Origin: Trichoplusia ni
Lineage: Eukaryota; Arthropoda; Insecta; Lepidoptera; Noctuidae
DNA length: 64,000 nucleotides
Assembly (NCBI RefSeq): GCF_003590095.1
Contig: NC_039490.1
Span: 10,495,834-10,559,833 of the forward strand
Direction: 5' to 3'
Each line of letters opens with the position of its first letter. The stretch's first letter is position 1. This document shows, in pieces, positions 51,401 to 54,400 of the stretch. Both the position numbers and the translations under genes were made by a program. The notes below the pieces were generated by a model. The model saw only the letters and a list, made by a program, of their open reading frames with translations. It ran no database searches and was not told the DNA's origin.

Positions 51401-54400
51401 ACGTTTTACAATCGAGTCATATATATTTATATGACTCGATTGTCGTAATGAACGAACTTTGTAAACCTTGCAGGTTTGTACGGAACCCTCGGTGCGCGAG
51501 TCCGACTCGCACTTGGCCGGTTTTTTTAATACACTTCACAACCGTTGAATTGCCTTTACCGATACTCTTGGCTCAGATTATTGTTATCACTCTTATCAGT
51601 CGATGATTCATTTGTTGGGCAACGCTTTGTATAAGTGTGTTGTCAGTGAATTGGACCAGATCCGACTCGTGTTAGGATATCCCGGAAACCGCTTATTAAT
51701 CGCTGGTATAAAAGTCTTTTAAAGTAGTTCGAAAATAAACATAAAGCCGGATTAATTAAGGGCGGGAGTCGTTCCTTCTTTAAAGATTTTTTTCTTTATA
51801 AACTCCCGCGCCGAGGAATTTAATTCTTGTGTCGCGAGGGGTTTCACCAACATTCAAGTCACATGCACAAAGACATCCAGACTCAGAACAAGCATTCGTG
51901 GAATGCTTGTTCGACACGGGGATCAAACCCACGACACAATTAAATACATTGTTACCAACAAGTGACGTTACTAACCAAAAATTACATAAGTTTCACCATC
52001 TCTAATGCGATTAATCTTCATATTTATAATTAATTTAATAGAATAATAAATACGTATCCTATTTTACTTAAATCTTTCAGACTTCTTTACATTTCCTTAA
52101 GTCTAAAATACCCTATTGTCTTGACTTACTGGAAAAATGAACTGTACACATAAGTAGCTACAGTTCCAATAAATAATTTCAAATACCAATGAATTCTACA
52201 TACACAGAGACCGGCCATCCATGACAGTCATTGTGTATCGAAGGTCGTTATATTGCTCATTCAAGTATTCAAGTTCACTATGACATTGCTAATACCGATA
52301 TTTATAATAAGGTTTGTGTGAAAAGGTCCTAATTGAGTGATTACGTAGTTAGCGTTGAGGAAGGTTGATAATAGGGATGATGACAATTTTTTTTTGCAGT
52401 ATCCGTCTTGTAGATTTTTGAATAATAATGGATACGTATTTTTTAATTTGTCCCGCAAACATAAATTGACCAAATTACAGTGAATGAAACTTACGAGTGA
52501 CGTCACGATTGAGTGTAAATTTTACTCTATCGTTACGTCACAAGCCCCCTCTCCTAAACTTTAAAGTAGTTAATCTTTGTCAATTCTAATTTTTCTAAAA
52601 AGGAAAAAATACGTGTCTCATACTTTTCAATTATCTAACTGAGGGACTAATGAGATTTTTTTCTTTTTATACCCAGTCATCATCCCTATAATGGTTTTGT
52701 ACGAGCTGGTGTCGTTGGGTTTTGGATAAATAGGCTATAACTTAGAAAGGCTTAGGTTTGTTGACAAACTGATTTGAACCCACAAATTTAATGACCGTTA
52801 TAACAATTGCTGAACCTTTAGCTTGGTTTTGTTGTTATTGCGGCAACAGAAATACATAATCTTTAAAAGTTTCAACCGTCTCGCTATCACGGTTTATGAG
52901 GTTTGGCCTAGTGACGGATGGACGGGCAGACAAAAAAAACGGCAGTGCCTGATTAACGGGTTGACCCTTCGGGCTATACCCAAACCAGCGTGAACCATTT
53001 GTAAGGTTCAGTAGAACCCAAAGAACTATGTAGGCTCAGAAACAGTCCCAAATTAGACCATCACTAACGGGAACACGGTTTGTCTGCAGACATTAAGACC
53101 GGCGTTGTCAGTCTCGTATAGGCCATCGGCGCCAACAGCGCAAGTGCCCAATACAAAACATGGCTGCTGTTTCAATCATCTTGATCTGTCATAGATGTTA
53201 GAGGCACTGATGATGATGATGATGAAAGCTCCGTTATTTAAGAACACATTCCTGAAAGTTGCTTACAGATTAGAGAAACTACATCCAACATTTGTAAGCA
53301 CATTTCAGGGATATAGGCCGTGAAAACCCGGGGCAGGTCACTAGTTGTGATTGACAAAATTATTTTATGGGGAACGGTCACGCTATAATCTTAATAATAA
53401 TTATTATAGCACAAGCGCCCCTCTTAATTATTTTAAGACGCTCGACGAAGAAGGTACTATTTATTTCTTATGATTTTGGTCTTACAATTTACAACATCTA
53501 ATTATCATAATTAACATTACACAAGCGTGTAACGGAATCTAAAAATCAAAAATTAAAACTTAGATAAAACCTTTTTGGTCATATTCTGAAACTAAGCAGG
53601 TTCTATTTAAAATTTCAAAATTGACAATCAAAAACTATAAAGCATCATAGACAAAGTATATACAACCAAAATGACGTGTGCAATCATAATAAAAGTTAAT
53701 TTTGATGTTAATTACTTACCGGACTCTCAAGTTATGTAGTACAGCAGGTTCGTGAAGATATGAGAGGGATGTGAGGTCATTCTCTCCAATGAGAAGCGAA
53801 GGGTTCCGTAATGGCGGCATCTTCCCTTCATCCGTGATCTGATGAGGTACATATAAATTTACCTTTCAATCGTACGTCAACCTATACTGTCCGTATTTAT
53901 AATTAAATAAAAGTAAAACAGGCATTATAATCGTTAAAAAAATACTTGAATTGAAAACATGTGTTAGAGGACCGAGAATTTTAAGGAAATAAAAAAAAAT
54001 GACGTTGTCTCTGACGATTTTGAAATGACAGTTACGTGTCAATTGTATATGTACCTATGCAATGTAGCCATATTTTTGTATTCGATAATGAGAATAAATG
54101 GTTATTCGTCGATGGCTACTAATATAGAGGGGGCCTCCGTTCGGTACGTCTCAATAGGCTCAATAGAAAACCAGCGACAGACACCCTGTGCCCTGGCTTT
54201 TTTGCTGAACTGAGCGTTTTAAGCACAGCCGTAAGGCATACGATACCTACTTTTATATCCTTCTATTCCATTGTCTTGTGATTGAGCGCTTAATGCTTGT
54301 CAAATAAACTTATTTTATACATCCTTCCTTCTTTTATCTTTGATGCCCCGCCAATAGACACCATGGCAATGCCCATGAGATAGGATAATGGTAATTGCCT

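Larger units (their letters stand above)
46021..53719 (-). other. Myosin V intron 3 (7.7 kb)
   Basis: No coding exon found. Contents in order: non-autonomous element 46478-46725, SINE 46745-46935, tandem inverted-ended elements 47370-47830, MITE 48079-48368, 5S-SINE 49205-49585, SINE 49943-50163, compound element 50441-51527, SINE 51795-51945 and MITE 52372-52688. Confidence 0.85.
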
